DNA from: Janthinobacterium fluminis
Lineage (GTDB): Bacteria; Pseudomonadota; Gammaproteobacteria; Burkholderiales; Burkholderiaceae_D
Assembly: GCF_028595325.1 (NCBI RefSeq)
Contig: NZ_JAQQXR010000003.1
Location: forward strand, 248,001 to 312,000
DNA: 64,000 nucleotides
Direction: 5' to 3'
Shown here: one piece after another, positions 18,336-27,664 of the stretch
Numbering within the stretch: position 1 is the first letter of the stretch
Layout: the number at the start of each line of letters is the position of its first letter
Position numbers and translations under genes: made by a program
The notes under the pieces: model-generated
What the model saw: the letters and a program-made list of their open reading frames with translations, nothing else
Told to the model about the DNA's origin: nothing
Database searches by the model: none

Positions 18336-19766
18336 TCAGACGGTTTTCGAGTAGCGCAGCGGCTGCGGCGCGTTTTCTTTGGCGGCGCTCAGGTGGCGGT
18401 CGAACACCATGCAGATGTTGCGGATCAGCAGGCGGCCCTTGGCCGTCACGGTCAGCCACTCGCGGTCTATGGTCAGCAAGCCGTCCGCCTCCAGTTCGGC
18501 CAGTTTGGCCAGCTCGGCCGCGAAATAGCTGTGGAAGACGATGGGGTAACCCTGCTCCAGCGAGGCGATGGACAGTTCGAAATTGCACATCAGCATCTGG
18601 ATGATCAGGCGGCGCAGCAGGTCGTCGTTGTCGAGCTTGATGCCGCGGGCGATCGGCAGGCGGCCCTCGTCGAGCCGCTCGTAGTAGGCGTCCAGGGTTT
18701 TTTCGTTCTGGCTGTAGACGGCGCCCACCGAGCTGATGGCGGACACGCCGCAGGCGACCAGGTCGGCCTCGGCGCGCGTCGAATAGCCCTGGAAATTGCG
18801 GTGCAGGCGGCCCTGGCCCTGGGCGACGGCCAGGTCGTCGGTCGGCTTGGCGAAATGGTCCATGCCGATATAGACGTAGCCGGCCGCCGTCAGGCGGGCG
18901 ATGCACAGGCCCAGCATGGCCAGCTTGGTGGCGCTGTCGGGCATGTCGGCGTCGAGGATGCGGCGCTGCGGCTTGAACAGGTGCGGCATGTGGGCGTAGT
19001 GGTACAGGGCGATGCGGTCCGGGCTGGCCTGTATGACTTTCGCCAGCGTCTGCTCCATCGTCGTCAGGTTTTGCTTCGGCAAGCCGTAGATCAGGTCGAT
19101 GCTGACGGAGCGGAAGCCGGCCTCGCGCGCCGCCGCGATGATGGCCAGGGTTTCCGCCTCGGGCTGGATGCGGTTGACGGCCTTCTGCACGTCGGGGTCG
19201 AAATCCTGCACGCCCAGGCTGATGCGGTTGAAGCCCTGGGCGCGCAGCGCGTGCACGCGGGCGCGGCTGACGGTGCGCGGGTCGATCTCGATCGAGTACT
19301 CGCCGACGTCGTCGGGGGCGAAGTCGAAGTGGTGGCGCAGGTGGGCCATCAGCTCCTCCATCTGGCGCTCGCTCAGGTAGGTCGGCGTGCCGCCGCCGAA
19401 GTGTAGCTGCTCGATCCGGTTGATGCCGGAGAACAGCTTGCCCTGCATGGCGATTTCCTGCTTCAGATAGCTCAGGTAGGTGGCCGCCTTGCTGCGGTCC
19501 TTGGTGACGATCTTGTTGCAGGCGCAGTAGTAGCACACCGTGTCGCAGAACGGGATGTGGATGTACAGCGACATCGGCCGGCGCCCGCCGCGCAGGCGCA
19601 GCGCGGCCAGCGCCTCGAGGAAGTTGCCGTAGCCGAAATCGCTGGAAAAGCGGTCGGCCGTCGGGTAGGAGGTGTAGCGCGGACCCGATTGGCTCAGCTT
19701 GCTGATGATGGCCGCGTCGAATTCGACGACGGGGGTCAGCGCGACGGTGCTGGAAGATGTGGACAT
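18336..19766 (-). CDS. hemN: Oxygen-independent coproporphyrinogen III oxidase HemN
   Basis: Radical SAM enzyme that converts coproporphyrinogen III to protoporphyrinogen IX without oxygen. 476 residues with the cluster motif Cys74-x3-Cys78-x2-Cys81 (IPFCDTVCYYCACNK), the HFGGGTPTYLS glycine-rich SAM site and a C-terminal HemN domain. Length and the YTSYPTADRF N-terminus fit true HemN rather than HemW. Placed 37 bp after the aer-like gene and 10 bp before the SafE gene, so it probably shares the FNR-controlled transcript. Confidence 0.95.
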   Translation of the reverse strand: MSTSSSTVALTPVVEFDAAIISKLSQSGPRYTSYPTADRFSSDFGYGNFLEALAALRLRGGRRPMSLYIHIPFCDTVCYYCACNKIVTKDRSKAATYLSYLKQEIAMQGKLFSGINRIEQLHFGGGTPTYLSERQMEELMAHLRHHFDFAPDDVGEYSIEIDPRTVSRARVHALRAQGFNRISLGVQDFDPDVQKAVNRIQPEAETLAIIAAAREAGFRSVSIDLIYGLPKQNLTTMEQTLAKVIQASPDRIALYHYAHMPHLFKPQRRILDADMPDSATKLAMLGLCIARLTAAGYVYIGMDHFAKPTDDLAVAQGQGRLHRNFQGYSTRAEADLVACGVSAISSVGAVYSQNEKTLDAYYERLDEGRLPIARGIKLDNDDLLRRLIIQMLMCNFELSIASLEQGYPIVFHSYFAAELAKLAELEADGLLTIDREWLTVTAKGRLLIRNICMVFDRHLSAAKENAPQPLRYSKTV

Positions 19767-19803
19767 AAATTCAATTCTAAGGAAACGGGTCGGGGGGCGC
19801 GGC

Positions 19804-21450
19804 TCAGGCCGCCAAACGCTTGACGCTGCCCGGCGGTTTGCCCGGGGCGGCGTTGGCGGCGCGCCGCGGCGGCGCCGGCAGTTTGCCGAACTTGAACAGG
19901 CTGACGGCCTGGGTCAGGTTGCCGGCCTGCTGGGCCAGGCTGGTGGCGGCCGCGGCCGCCTCCTCGACGAGGGCGGCGTTCTGCTGCGTCACCTGGTCCA
20001 TGTGGGCGATCGCCTGGTTGACCTGGTCGACGCCGATGCTTTGCTCGCGCGAGGCCAGCGAAATATCCTGCATGATGGCCGTGACCTGCTGCACCGAGCT
20101 GACCACCTGCTCCATCGTCGAGCCGGCCCGGTTCACCTGCGCCATGCCGGCGCTGACCTTGCTGACGGAAATGTCGATCAGGTTCTTGATGTCCTTGGCC
20201 GCCAGCGACGAGCGCTGGGCCAGGTTGCGCACCTCGCCGGCGACGACGGCGAAGCCGCGCCCCTGCTCGCCGGCCCTGGCCGCCTCGACGGCCGCGTTCA
20301 GGGCCAGGATGTTGGTCTGGAAGGCGATGCCCTCGATCAGGCTGATGATGTCGACGATTTTCTTCGAGGAGGCATTGATGTCGCTCATCGTCGTGATGAC
20401 GTCGGCGACGATCTCGCCACCCTCGACGGCCACCTTGGAGGCGGCCACGGCCAGCATATTGGCCTCCATGGAATTCTCGGCGTTCTGTTTGACGGTCGAG
20501 GAGAACTGGTCGATGCTCGACGCCGTCTCCTCCAGGCTGGCGGCCTGCGACTCGGTGCGGCCGGACAGGTCGAGGTTGCCGGCGGCGATCTGCCGCGTCG
20601 CCACGGCCATCGTCTCGACGTTGACGCGGACGTCGCGGATGGTGGCGATCAGGTTGCTGTTCATCTGTTGCAGCGCGCGCAGCAACTGGCCGACCTCGTC
20701 GGTGCTGCCCGTGTCGAAGCTGCCCGACAGGTCGCCGGCGGCGATGGCGCGGGCGCTGCCGACGGCCCTGCCCAGCGGCGCCAGCACCGAGGTGCGCAGG
20801 GTGTACCAGAGGAAGACGTTGATCAGGAAGCCCAGCAGGGTGGCGGCGAAGATGCCGTAGTTGCTGTTTGACGAGCCGCTGGAGAACAGGGTCGCCGCGC
20901 ACACGCCCAGCTGCAGCGTGTTGACGACGCTGGTGCACAGCCAGATGCGCATGGCCAGCGACATGTGGCCGAGGTTGCCCAGCACGTGCGACAGGCCGGT
21001 CTGCAACACCTGGCCGTTCTTGATGCGCAAGCCGTGCGCCTTGTTCTGCTGTATGGTCGCGTAGGCCCGCTGCGCCGCCTCGATCTCGGCCCGCTCCGGC
21101 CTGACCCGCACCGACATATAGCCGAGGGTCTTGCCGTTTTCCTTGATCGGCGTGATATTCGCCCGCACCCAGTAGAAGTCGCCGTTCTTGCAGCGGTTCT
21201 TCACCAGCCCGGTCCACGGCGTGCCGCCCTTGATCGAGGCCCACAGGTCGGCGAAAGCCTCGACCGGCATGTCGGGGTGGCGCAAGATGTTTTGCGGCGA
21301 ACCCATCAGTTCTGCCTCGGAATAGCCGCTGACTTGGCAGAAGTACGGGTTCACATAGGTGATGTTGCCATTTAAATCCGTTTTGGAAACGATGGCCTGG
21401 TCGTCCATCACATGGACTTCTTGCTTGGTAACGGGTAGATTTTGACGCAT
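19804..21450 (-). CDS. aer: Aer-like PAS chemoreceptor
   Basis: Methyl-accepting chemotaxis protein for energy or oxygen taxis. 548 residues: N-terminal PAS domain (about 15-115; [46 protein letters not shown]), two close hydrophobic segments near 165-215 with no large periplasmic domain, HAMP, and the signalling tip [20 protein letters not shown]. The C-terminus ends in basic residues without a clear CheR-binding pentapeptide. A perfect FNR box lies upstream. It is the first gene of the likely aer-hemN-safE-ccoI-ccoS transcript. Confidence 0.9.
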   Translation of the reverse strand: MRQNLPVTKQEVHVMDDQAIVSKTDLNGNITYVNPYFCQVSGYSEAELMGSPQNILRHPDMPVEAFADLWASIKGGTPWTGLVKNRCKNGDFYWVRANITPIKENGKTLGYMSVRVRPERAEIEAAQRAYATIQQNKAHGLRIKNGQVLQTGLSHVLGNLGHMSLAMRIWLCTSVVNTLQLGVCAATLFSSGSSNSNYGIFAATLLGFLINVFLWYTLRTSVLAPLGRAVGSARAIAAGDLSGSFDTGSTDEVGQLLRALQQMNSNLIATIRDVRVNVETMAVATRQIAAGNLDLSGRTESQAASLEETASSIDQFSSTVKQNAENSMEANMLAVAASKVAVEGGEIVADVITTMSDINASSKKIVDIISLIEGIAFQTNILALNAAVEAARAGEQGRGFAVVAGEVRNLAQRSSLAAKDIKNLIDISVSKVSAGMAQVNRAGSTMEQVVSSVQQVTAIMQDISLASREQSIGVDQVNQAIAHMDQVTQQNAALVEEAAAAATSLAQQAGNLTQAVSLFKFGKLPAPPRRAANAAPGKPPGSVKRLAA

Positions 21451-21508
21451 GGCGGCTTCCCAAAACGGATGGATGTGGTAACTCTTGCGTTATTGCAAGA
21501 GATGACCA

Positions 21509-21550
21509 AGTGTACGGAGTCGGGGTCGCAATTTTATTGATATAGATCAA
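21509..21550 (-). promoter_or_regulatory. FNR-dependent promoter upstream of aer
   Basis: FNR box TTGATATAGATCAA at 21537-21550, exact to consensus. On the minus strand TACACT (21514-21509) fits a -10 for a start near 21502 with the box centred at -41.5. The leader to the ATG at 21450 is about 52 nt. Confidence 0.88.
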
Positions 21551-21650
21551 AAAGCCCAATATTGGGCAGAATGAGGATTGCTGCAAAGATATTGCTTTTG
21601 TGGTAAGAATGAGGATCGCATAAGGCCCGGGGGCGGCGCGCTGGCCGGCC

Positions 21651-23792
21651 TCAATCGCGGCCCGGCGTCAGCGGCCGCAGATTGCCCACGGCGTAGCCCT
21701 GGGCGTAGTCGACGCCGAGGGCGCGCACCACGCCCAGCGTGGCCTCGTCCTCGACGTATTCGGCCACCGTCTGCAAGCCCATCACGTGGCCGACCTCGTT
21801 GATGGCCTTGACCATCGCGCGGTTGACGGCGTTGCCGGCGATGCCGCGCACGAAGATGCCGTCGATTTTCAGGTAGTCGACGGGCAGCGCCTTCAGGTAG
21901 CCGAACGAGGAAAAGCCGCTGCCGAAGTCGTCCAGGGAAAAGCGGCAGCCCAGCTGCTTCATATGCTGCATGAACACCTGCGCCCGCGGCAGGTTGGCGA
22001 TCAGCGCCGTTTCCGTGATTTCAAAGCAGATTTGCTCGGGCGCGACCTCGTACTCGACGAACTGCTCGGTGACATAGTCCTGCAGGCAGGGGTCGCCCAG
22101 CGACACGCCGGACAGGTTGACGGAAAACAGCGCCGGCGTGCGCCTGTGGCTTTCGGCGAACGCGTCCGGCGCCGCCAGGCTGTCGCGCACGCTCTTGATG
22201 TGGTGGCAGACGGCCTTGATGACCCAGCGGTCGATCGCGGCCATCAGGTCGTAGCGCTCGGCCGCCGGGATGAAGGCGCCCGGCAATATCAGCTCGCCCT
22301 GGGTGTTGAGGATGCGTATCAGGATTTCGTCGTGGCTTTCGGCGCGCGCGCTCAGGTGGACGATGGGCATCGCGTACAGGCGGAAATGCTGCAGCTCGAA
22401 GGCTTCGTTGAGCCGCGTCACCCACAGCATTTCGCCCTGGCGCCGCGCCAGCATCAGGTCCGACTCCTGGTACACGAGGATGCGGTTGCGCCCCTGCTCC
22501 TTGGCCAGGTAGCAGGCCTGGTCGGCGGCGATCAGCAGCCCCGTCATCGACTTGCTGTCCTGGTTGATCTCGACCAGGCCGATGCTCACGCCCAGCTCGA
22601 AGCTGCTGGCGTCCCAGACGAAGTGGAAGTCGTTGATGGACTGGCGGATCTGCTCGGCGATCAGGCGCGCCTGGTCGGGCGGGCAATGGGGCAGGAGCAC
22701 GCCGAGCTCGTCGCCGCCCAGGCGCGCCAGGATGTCGCTGTCGCGCATCGCCTCCTGCAGCATCTTCGCCAGCAATTGCAGCAGCACGTCGCCGGCGGTG
22801 TGGCCGCAGGTGTCGTTGACGACCTTGAACTGGTCCAGGTCCATATACAGCAGCGCGTGGACGTGGCCGTCCAGCTTCGACGCGCGCAGCGCGGCGGCCA
22901 CCTGGGTTTCGAATTCGCGCCGGTTGATCAAGCCGGTCAAGCTGTCGTGGGTGGCTTGCCATGACAGTTGCTGGCTCAGCTTGCGCTCGTGGCTGACGTC
23001 GCGGAACACGACGACGACGCCGAGCACGACGCCGTCGCTCGACCAGATCGGCGCGGCCGTGTCCTCGACGGCGATGCGGCGGCCGTCGCGGGTGACCAGC
23101 TGGCTGTGCGCGGACACGCCGATGGCCTGGCGCTGGTGCAGGCATTTGACGGCCGGGTGTTCCAGCGCCGCGCCGCTGGCCTCGTCGACGAGGCGCAGCG
23201 TGACGCCGATGTCGAGCCCCTGCGCCAGCGCGTTGGTCCAGCCCGTCAACTGCTCGGCGGCGCGGTTCAGGTAGACGGTCTTGCCCAGGGCGTCGGTGGT
23301 GATGACGCCGTCGCCTATCGAGCTGAGCGTCACTTCGGCCAATTCCTTGCGCTCGGCGGCGCGCAGCTTGTCCAGCACGCGCGCGCTGACGTCCCAGATC
23401 AGGCCCAGCGTGCGCTCGGGCGCGCCGCCGGCGTCGCAAAACACCCGCGCCTTGGCCGCCAGCCAGCGCTGCGTGCCGTCCGGCCAGCGCACGCGGTATT
23501 CCAGCTCGTAGTCGCCGCGGCGCTCGGCGGCGTCCTGCATGACGGCGACGACGCGGCGGCGGTCGTCCGGCACGACGCAGTCGAGGAAGGCGGCGAACGG
23601 CTGCGTCAGCTGCTGCGCTTTCAGGCCCAGCAGCGTGGCGCCGTGCGCCGACCAGCTCACCGTGCCGTCGACGATTTTGCCGTTCGGCATGCGCGAGTCC
23701 CAGATCGCCATGTGCGCCGCGTCCAGCGCCAGTTGCAAACGTCGTTGCGCATCACCCATGCCCATCCCCCAATGAAAAGAGGCGGCGTGCAT
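21651..23792 (-). CDS. PAS-PAS-GGDEF-EAL protein (cyclic-di-GMP turnover)
   Basis: 713-residue cytoplasmic signalling protein: PAS near 15-135 with PAC, second PAS near 150-270, GGDEF domain near 280-440 and EAL domain near 455-705. The GGDEF site reads GGDEL (359-363), with the upstream DLDQFKVVND motif. The EAL motif reads EIL (489-491), while the other EAL residues (NLSG, EITETA, LDDFGSGFSS, IDGIFV, AEYVED) are present. Phosphodiesterase activity is therefore likely, and cyclase activity is uncertain. The ATG at 23792 follows AAGGAGG by four bases; the downstream ATGs at 23765 and 23759 are less well supported. Its N-terminus has no membrane segment. Confidence 0.88.
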   Translation of the reverse strand: MHAASFHWGMGMGDAQRRLQLALDAAHMAIWDSRMPNGKIVDGTVSWSAHGATLLGLKAQQLTQPFAAFLDCVVPDDRRRVVAVMQDAAERRGDYELEYRVRWPDGTQRWLAAKARVFCDAGGAPERTLGLIWDVSARVLDKLRAAERKELAEVTLSSIGDGVITTDALGKTVYLNRAAEQLTGWTNALAQGLDIGVTLRLVDEASGAALEHPAVKCLHQRQAIGVSAHSQLVTRDGRRIAVEDTAAPIWSSDGVVLGVVVVFRDVSHERKLSQQLSWQATHDSLTGLINRREFETQVAAALRASKLDGHVHALLYMDLDQFKVVNDTCGHTAGDVLLQLLAKMLQEAMRDSDILARLGGDELGVLLPHCPPDQARLIAEQIRQSINDFHFVWDASSFELGVSIGLVEINQDSKSMTGLLIAADQACYLAKEQGRNRILVYQESDLMLARRQGEMLWVTRLNEAFELQHFRLYAMPIVHLSARAESHDEILIRILNTQGELILPGAFIPAAERYDLMAAIDRWVIKAVCHHIKSVRDSLAAPDAFAESHRRTPALFSVNLSGVSLGDPCLQDYVTEQFVEYEVAPEQICFEITETALIANLPRAQVFMQHMKQLGCRFSLDDFGSGFSSFGYLKALPVDYLKIDGIFVRGIAGNAVNRAMVKAINEVGHVMGLQTVAEYVEDEATLGVVRALGVDYAQGYAVGNLRPLTPGRD

Positions 23793-23849
23793 GCCGCCTC
23801 CTTCGAGGGTTGGATAAGTGGCGCGGGCGGAGGTTCCCCGCCGGCCTTG

Positions 23850-24278
23850 CTACTGCGGGCCGGCCGCCTCGTCGTGCGCCGTTTCGCTGTTGGCGATGTC
23901 GCGCACGTTCTTTTGCACGGCGACGGCGGCGAACAGGCTGAGCACGAAGGACATCGCGTAGAAGCCTTTTTCGCTCTGCGCCAGGGTGGCGTTGAACAGG
24001 CCCACGGACAGCAGCAGCACCGACAGCAGCACGGAAACCCAGCACAGGCCGAAGTAGATGCCCGTCACCCGCTGGCCCTCCATGCGGTCGCGCACGGACT
24101 TTTGCAGCGACACGGCGGCAAACAGGCCATACATCAGGATCGTGAAATAGTAGCCTTTTTCATTGAGTTGCATGGTGGCGTTCCACAGCCCGACCATATA
24201 GGTGATCGTGCCGACCAGCAGGGCGGCCCAGGCGGCGGCGACGAAGGCGCCGGTAGGACGTTGGAATTGTGCTTTCAT
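23850..24278 (-). CDS. YiaA/YiaB family inner-membrane protein
   Basis: 142-residue protein made of two copies of the two-helix YiaAB domain: residues 10-65 ([39 protein letters not shown]) and 72-125 ([32 protein letters not shown]). Each copy ends in QKxVRD. Function is unknown in the family. A stand-alone gene between the PAS-GGDEF-EAL gene and the DUF808 gene. Confidence 0.85.
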   Translation of the reverse strand: MKAQFQRPTGAFVAAAWAALLVGTITYMVGLWNATMQLNEKGYYFTILMYGLFAAVSLQKSVRDRMEGQRVTGIYFGLCWVSVLLSVLLLSVGLFNATLAQSEKGFYAMSFVLSLFAAVAVQKNVRDIANSETAHDEAAGPQ

Positions 24279-24358
24279 GCGAGTCTCCGGGAATGGGGGG
24301 GGGGCGCCGCGCGGCTGGCGGCGGCGCGGCGGTCGGAGCCGGGATCATAGCAGAAAGC

Positions 24359-25300
24359 TCATTCTTTACGTTTGAGCAATGCCAAGACGCGGCTGGCGCC
24401 GTTCACGCCCAGCAGGGCCAGCGCGCCGGCGGCCACGCCGGTCAGGGCGTCGAGCACGGTCGGGGCGAGCGCCTGCAGCGCCGGCCCCAGCAGGGACACC
24501 GTGCCGGCCGCGGCCGCGGCGTGCTCGATCCAGGCGTGGGCGCCGGGCAGGCCGTGGGTGACGATGCTGCCGCCGACCATGAACATGGCGGCCGTGCCGA
24601 TCACCGACAGCGCCTTCATCAGTTGCGGCGCGGCGGCCAGCAGCGCGCGCCCGAGGCCGCGCACCAGGGCGCCGCCGCGCTGGCTCAGGTACAGGCCGGC
24701 GTCGTCGAGCTTGACGATGCCGGCCACCAGGCCGTAGACGCCGACGGTCATGGCGACGGCGATGCCGGTGACGACGGCGACTTGCTGGCCGAACGGCGCG
24801 GCGGCGACCGTGCCGAGGGCGATGACGATGATCTCGGCCGACAGGATGAAGTCGGTGCGGATGGCGCCCTTGATCTTGTCGCGCTCCAGCGCGACGACGT
24901 CGACGGCCGGGTCGCTGAGCGCCTGCGCCAGCGCGGCGTGGTGCTGCTCGTCCTCGTGGGCGCCGTGCAGCAGCTTGTGGGCGACCTTCTCGAAGCCCTC
25001 ATAGCACAGGTAGACGCCGCCGACCATCAGCAGCGGCGTGATGGCCCACGGCGCCAGCGCGCTGATGGCCAGCGCGGCCGGCACGAGGATGGCCTTGTTC
25101 TTCATCGAGCCGACGCCTACGGCCCAGACCACCGGCAGCTCGCGGTCGGCGTGCACGCCCGACACCTGCTGGGCGTTCAGCGCCAGGTCGTCGCCCAGCA
25201 CGCCGGCGGTTTTCTTCGCCGCCACCTTGCTCATCAGGGCGACGTCGTCGAGGATGCTGGCGATGTCGTCGATCAGCGCCAGCAGGCTGGTGCCGGCCAT
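24359..25300 (-). CDS. DUF808 (YedI-like) membrane protein
   Basis: 313-residue polytopic membrane protein starting MAGTSLLALIDDIASILDDV, the hallmark of the DUF808/YedI family, followed by KVAAKKTAGVLGDDLALNA and many hydrophobic helices. No biochemical role is established. Divergent from the LysE-type gene; the 190-bp gap between them shows no clear motif. Confidence 0.85.
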   Translation of the reverse strand: MAGTSLLALIDDIASILDDVALMSKVAAKKTAGVLGDDLALNAQQVSGVHADRELPVVWAVGVGSMKNKAILVPAALAISALAPWAITPLLMVGGVYLCYEGFEKVAHKLLHGAHEDEQHHAALAQALSDPAVDVVALERDKIKGAIRTDFILSAEIIVIALGTVAAAPFGQQVAVVTGIAVAMTVGVYGLVAGIVKLDDAGLYLSQRGGALVRGLGRALLAAAPQLMKALSVIGTAAMFMVGGSIVTHGLPGAHAWIEHAAAAAGTVSLLGPALQALAPTVLDALTGVAAGALALLGVNGASRVLALLKRKE

Positions 25301-25490
25301 CTCAGCGGCCTCCCGGCGTGGCGGCGCAGGTGGAAACGGTCGGGCGGACGGGTTTTTTCATGGGGTGTTCTTATGCGTTGGAAAATGGAGCTGGAATCTT
25401 ACCTCAGACGGCGCCGCAACGGGGGCCTGCGGCGGCGCCGCGCCGCGTGTAGAATCGTTGCTCCCGACCCACTTTTACGATGGAACGCGC

Positions 25491-26138
25491 ATGAGCTTTG
25501 CCACCTGGATCACTTTCGTCGCCGCCGCCTGCCTGATCGCCGTGTCGCCCGGCTCGGGCGCCGTGCTGTCGATGTCGCACGGCCTGTCGTATGGCGTGAA
25601 AAAAACCAGCGCGACGATCGCCGGCCTGCAGGCGGGCCTGCTGTTGATCTTCCTCATCGCCGGCGCCGGCGTCGGTTCGCTGCTGCTGGCCTCGGAGCTG
25701 GCCTTCAACGTCGTCAAGACGGTCGGCGCCCTATACCTGATCTACCTGGGCCTGAGCCAGTGGCGCGCCCGGGTCGAGGTGGCCGGCGCCGGCGCCGGCG
25801 CGGCCGCGCAGAGCGCCCTGCCGTCGCCGCGCAAGCGCATGCTGGCGGGCTTCTTGACGAATGCGACCAACCCGAAAGGCATCATCTTCATGGTCGCCGT
25901 GCTGCCGCAGTTCATCGAGCGCGGCGCGCCCCTGCTGCCGCAACTGCTGATACTGGGCGCGACGATGTGCACGATCGACCTGGTGGTGATGCACAGCTAC
26001 GCCTACCTGGCCGCGTCGATGCAGCGCTTCTTCCGCGACGCCGGCGCCGTCAAGAAGCAAAACCGCTTCTTCGGCGGCATGTTGATGGCGGTCGGCGCGG
26101 CGCTGTTCTTCGTCAAGCGCGGCGGCGCCCACGCCTGA
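25491..26138 (+). CDS. LysE/RhtB family amino-acid exporter
   Basis: 215-residue inner-membrane exporter with six predicted helices. The N-terminus MSFATWITFVAAACLIAVSP and the SPGSGAVLSMSHGLSYG motif are typical of the RhtB branch (homoserine/threonine or similar). Segment GFLTNATNPKGIIFMVAVLP is also conserved. The frame extends to 25038, but the ATG at 25491 starts the conserved region. Substrate not assignable. Confidence 0.88.
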   Translation: MSFATWITFVAAACLIAVSPGSGAVLSMSHGLSYGVKKTSATIAGLQAGLLLIFLIAGAGVGSLLLASELAFNVVKTVGALYLIYLGLSQWRARVEVAGAGAGAAAQSALPSPRKRMLAGFLTNATNPKGIIFMVAVLPQFIERGAPLLPQLLILGATMCTIDLVVMHSYAYLAASMQRFFRDAGAVKKQNRFFGGMLMAVGAALFFVKRGGAHA

Positions 26139-26147
26139 GCGCCCCGG

Positions 26148-26636
26148 CTATTGCTCCGGCCCGGCGCGCAGGCGGATGCGCGCCCGCCACGCGCCCAGCG
26201 CGGCCAGCGCGCCGTGGAATTCCCGCTCGATGAGGTCGGCCTCGGCCAGCGTCACTTTGCCGTCCATCAGCGCGGTGGAGACGGCCGCGGCGACGGCGCC
26301 GACCTGGCTCATGACGAGGCAGACGGTTTGCGACAGGTCGTCGCCGTCGACCTGCTCCGGCTGCGGCACGACGAAGGCCGCCATGCCGTGCCGCACCAGC
26401 AGCGCGTGCAGGGGCAGCAGCGCGTCATTGACGCCGGCGCGCTGGCACAGTTCGATAATTGTCGAGACTTCTTCAAACGAGGGATAATGCGAGGCGATCG
26501 TCGGTGCCAGTTTATTCCGCAGTACGTTGACGGAAATGCCCATGCATTGCGCCAATGCGTCGACCCCGCCGGGGTAGCCGCGCGCCACTGTATAGAGGGC
26601 GTCATGCTGGTTCATGTCCAAATATTTTCGTGTCAT
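26148..26636 (-). CDS. Phage CII/CP76-like regulatory protein
   Basis: About 155-162 residues. The N-terminal half (MNQHDALYTVARGYPGGVDALAQ, CMGISVNVLRNKL) matches the phage regulatory CII / CP76 family of P2-like phages, a small HTH protein. The C-terminal half is helical with a LMDGKVTLAEADLIEREF segment. No phage genes are nearby, so this is a domesticated or chromosomal member. The start may be the ATG at 26615 (MNQHD) rather than 26636; neither ribosome site is strong. Confidence 0.72.
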   Translation of the reverse strand: MTRKYLDMNQHDALYTVARGYPGGVDALAQCMGISVNVLRNKLAPTIASHYPSFEEVSTIIELCQRAGVNDALLPLHALLVRHGMAAFVVPQPEQVDGDDLSQTVCLVMSQVGAVAAAVSTALMDGKVTLAEADLIEREFHGALAALGAWRARIRLRAGPEQ

Positions 26637-26724
26637 GGTGAAGTTGGCCTTTTATTACCGATGCATGGCGCCATTTAGGCTGCTATGCTTGTTTTTAACC
26701 GAGTTTATAGCATATGAGACAACG

Positions 26725-27663
26725 ATGAAGTCATATAACATTGCGCTGGTGTTGGCGCTGCTGCTGCCGCTGGGCGGCAACGCGCTGGCCTACTCGTCTA
26801 GCAGCTCCGGCAAATCGTCGGGCAAGTCCAGCGGCAGCTCGTCGTCGTTCAAGAGCGGATTCTCGTCGCAAAAGAGCGCGCCGGCCAGAAGCGGCGACGC
26901 GCGCCCTGCCTCGGGCGCCAGCAAGTCGACGTTCGGCTCGTTCGGCTCGAAGGCGCCGGCCGCCGCGCCGCGCCCGACGCCCTCGTATGCGCCCGATGCC
27001 GCGCCGGAGCGCTCGCGCAGCGGCTTCGGCACGTTCGGCGCCGCGCGCGGCGGCGAGGCGCCGGCGCCGGCCAAGTCGGGTTCGGCCCTGTCGCGGGAGC
27101 TGGAGCAGAAAAGCGCCAACGCCAACGCCTTGAAGACGCTCGATGCGCGCCGCGCCGCCGCCAACGCGCCGCCGCCCTTGCCGCCGCTGGACCCGGTGAT
27201 GGCGCCGAACCGCCAGCAACAAACGTATAACCAGCAGCAACAGACGTACAACCAGCAGCAACAGCCTTACAATCAGCAGCAACGGTCTTACAACCAGCAG
27301 CAACAGCCTTACAACCAGCAGCAACAGCCATACAACCAGCAGCAACCGGCGCCCGTCGTGGTGCAACAAAGCAGCGGCCTGGGCAATGCGGCGGCCGGCT
27401 TCATGCTGGGTCGGGCGATGAGCGGCGGTTCCAGCCACGCCGCCACCAATCCGGCCAACGCGGGCGGCGTTGCCCCGGCCGCCCCAGCCCCGGCCGCCGC
27501 GGCGCCGGCCGCGCCCCCGCCCTCGTTTGGCGTTGCGCTGGCGGCCACCTTCTTCTGGGTGGCGATGCTGGGCGGCATAGCCTGGCTGATCTATTTTGGC
27601 GTCAAGCGCTACAAGCGCGGCGCGGCGCGCAGCACGGCGAACTACTCCTTTGAAAGGGAATGA
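26725..27663 (+). CDS. Exported low-complexity protein with Q/Y/N heptapeptide repeats and C-terminal helix
   Basis: 312 residues, no recognised enzymatic domain. Signal peptide (MKSYNIALVLALLLPLGGNALA), then a Ser/Gly/Lys-rich stretch (SSSGKSSGKSSGSSSSF), an Ala/Pro-rich part, six tandem heptapeptides of the type QQQxYNQ (residues 164-205), a Gly/Ala/Pro segment and a transmembrane helix near 270-292 (ATFFWVAMLGGIAWLIYFGV) followed by a basic tail. It should be a membrane-anchored surface or periplasmic protein. The ATG at 26725 is chosen because it starts the signal peptide. One base separates its stop from the next start, so it is cotranscribed with the DUF2491 gene. Confidence 0.75.
   Translation: MKSYNIALVLALLLPLGGNALAYSSSSSGKSSGKSSGSSSSFKSGFSSQKSAPARSGDARPASGASKSTFGSFGSKAPAAAPRPTPSYAPDAAPERSRSGFGTFGAARGGEAPAPAKSGSALSRELEQKSANANALKTLDARRAAANAPPPLPPLDPVMAPNRQQQTYNQQQQTYNQQQQPYNQQQRSYNQQQQPYNQQQQPYNQQQPAPVVVQQSSGLGNAAAGFMLGRAMSGGSSHAATNPANAGGVAPAAPAPAAAAPAAPPPSFGVALAATFFWVAMLGGIAWLIYFGVKRYKRGAARSTANYSFERE
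27214..27346 (+). repeat. Six in-frame 21-bp tandem repeats
   Basis: Units at 27214, 27235, 27256, 27277, 27298 and 27319, with a partial seventh to 27346. The pattern is CAGCAACAG-nnn-TAC-AAC-CAG with a few substitutions. Being a multiple of three, copy-number change would lengthen or shorten the encoded QQQxYNQ array without a frameshift. Confidence 0.92.
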
Positions 27664-27664
27664 G

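Noticed and set aside
27214..27346. 21-bp tandem repeats as a CRISPR-like array
   Set aside because: No spacers; the units are contiguous, in frame and coding.
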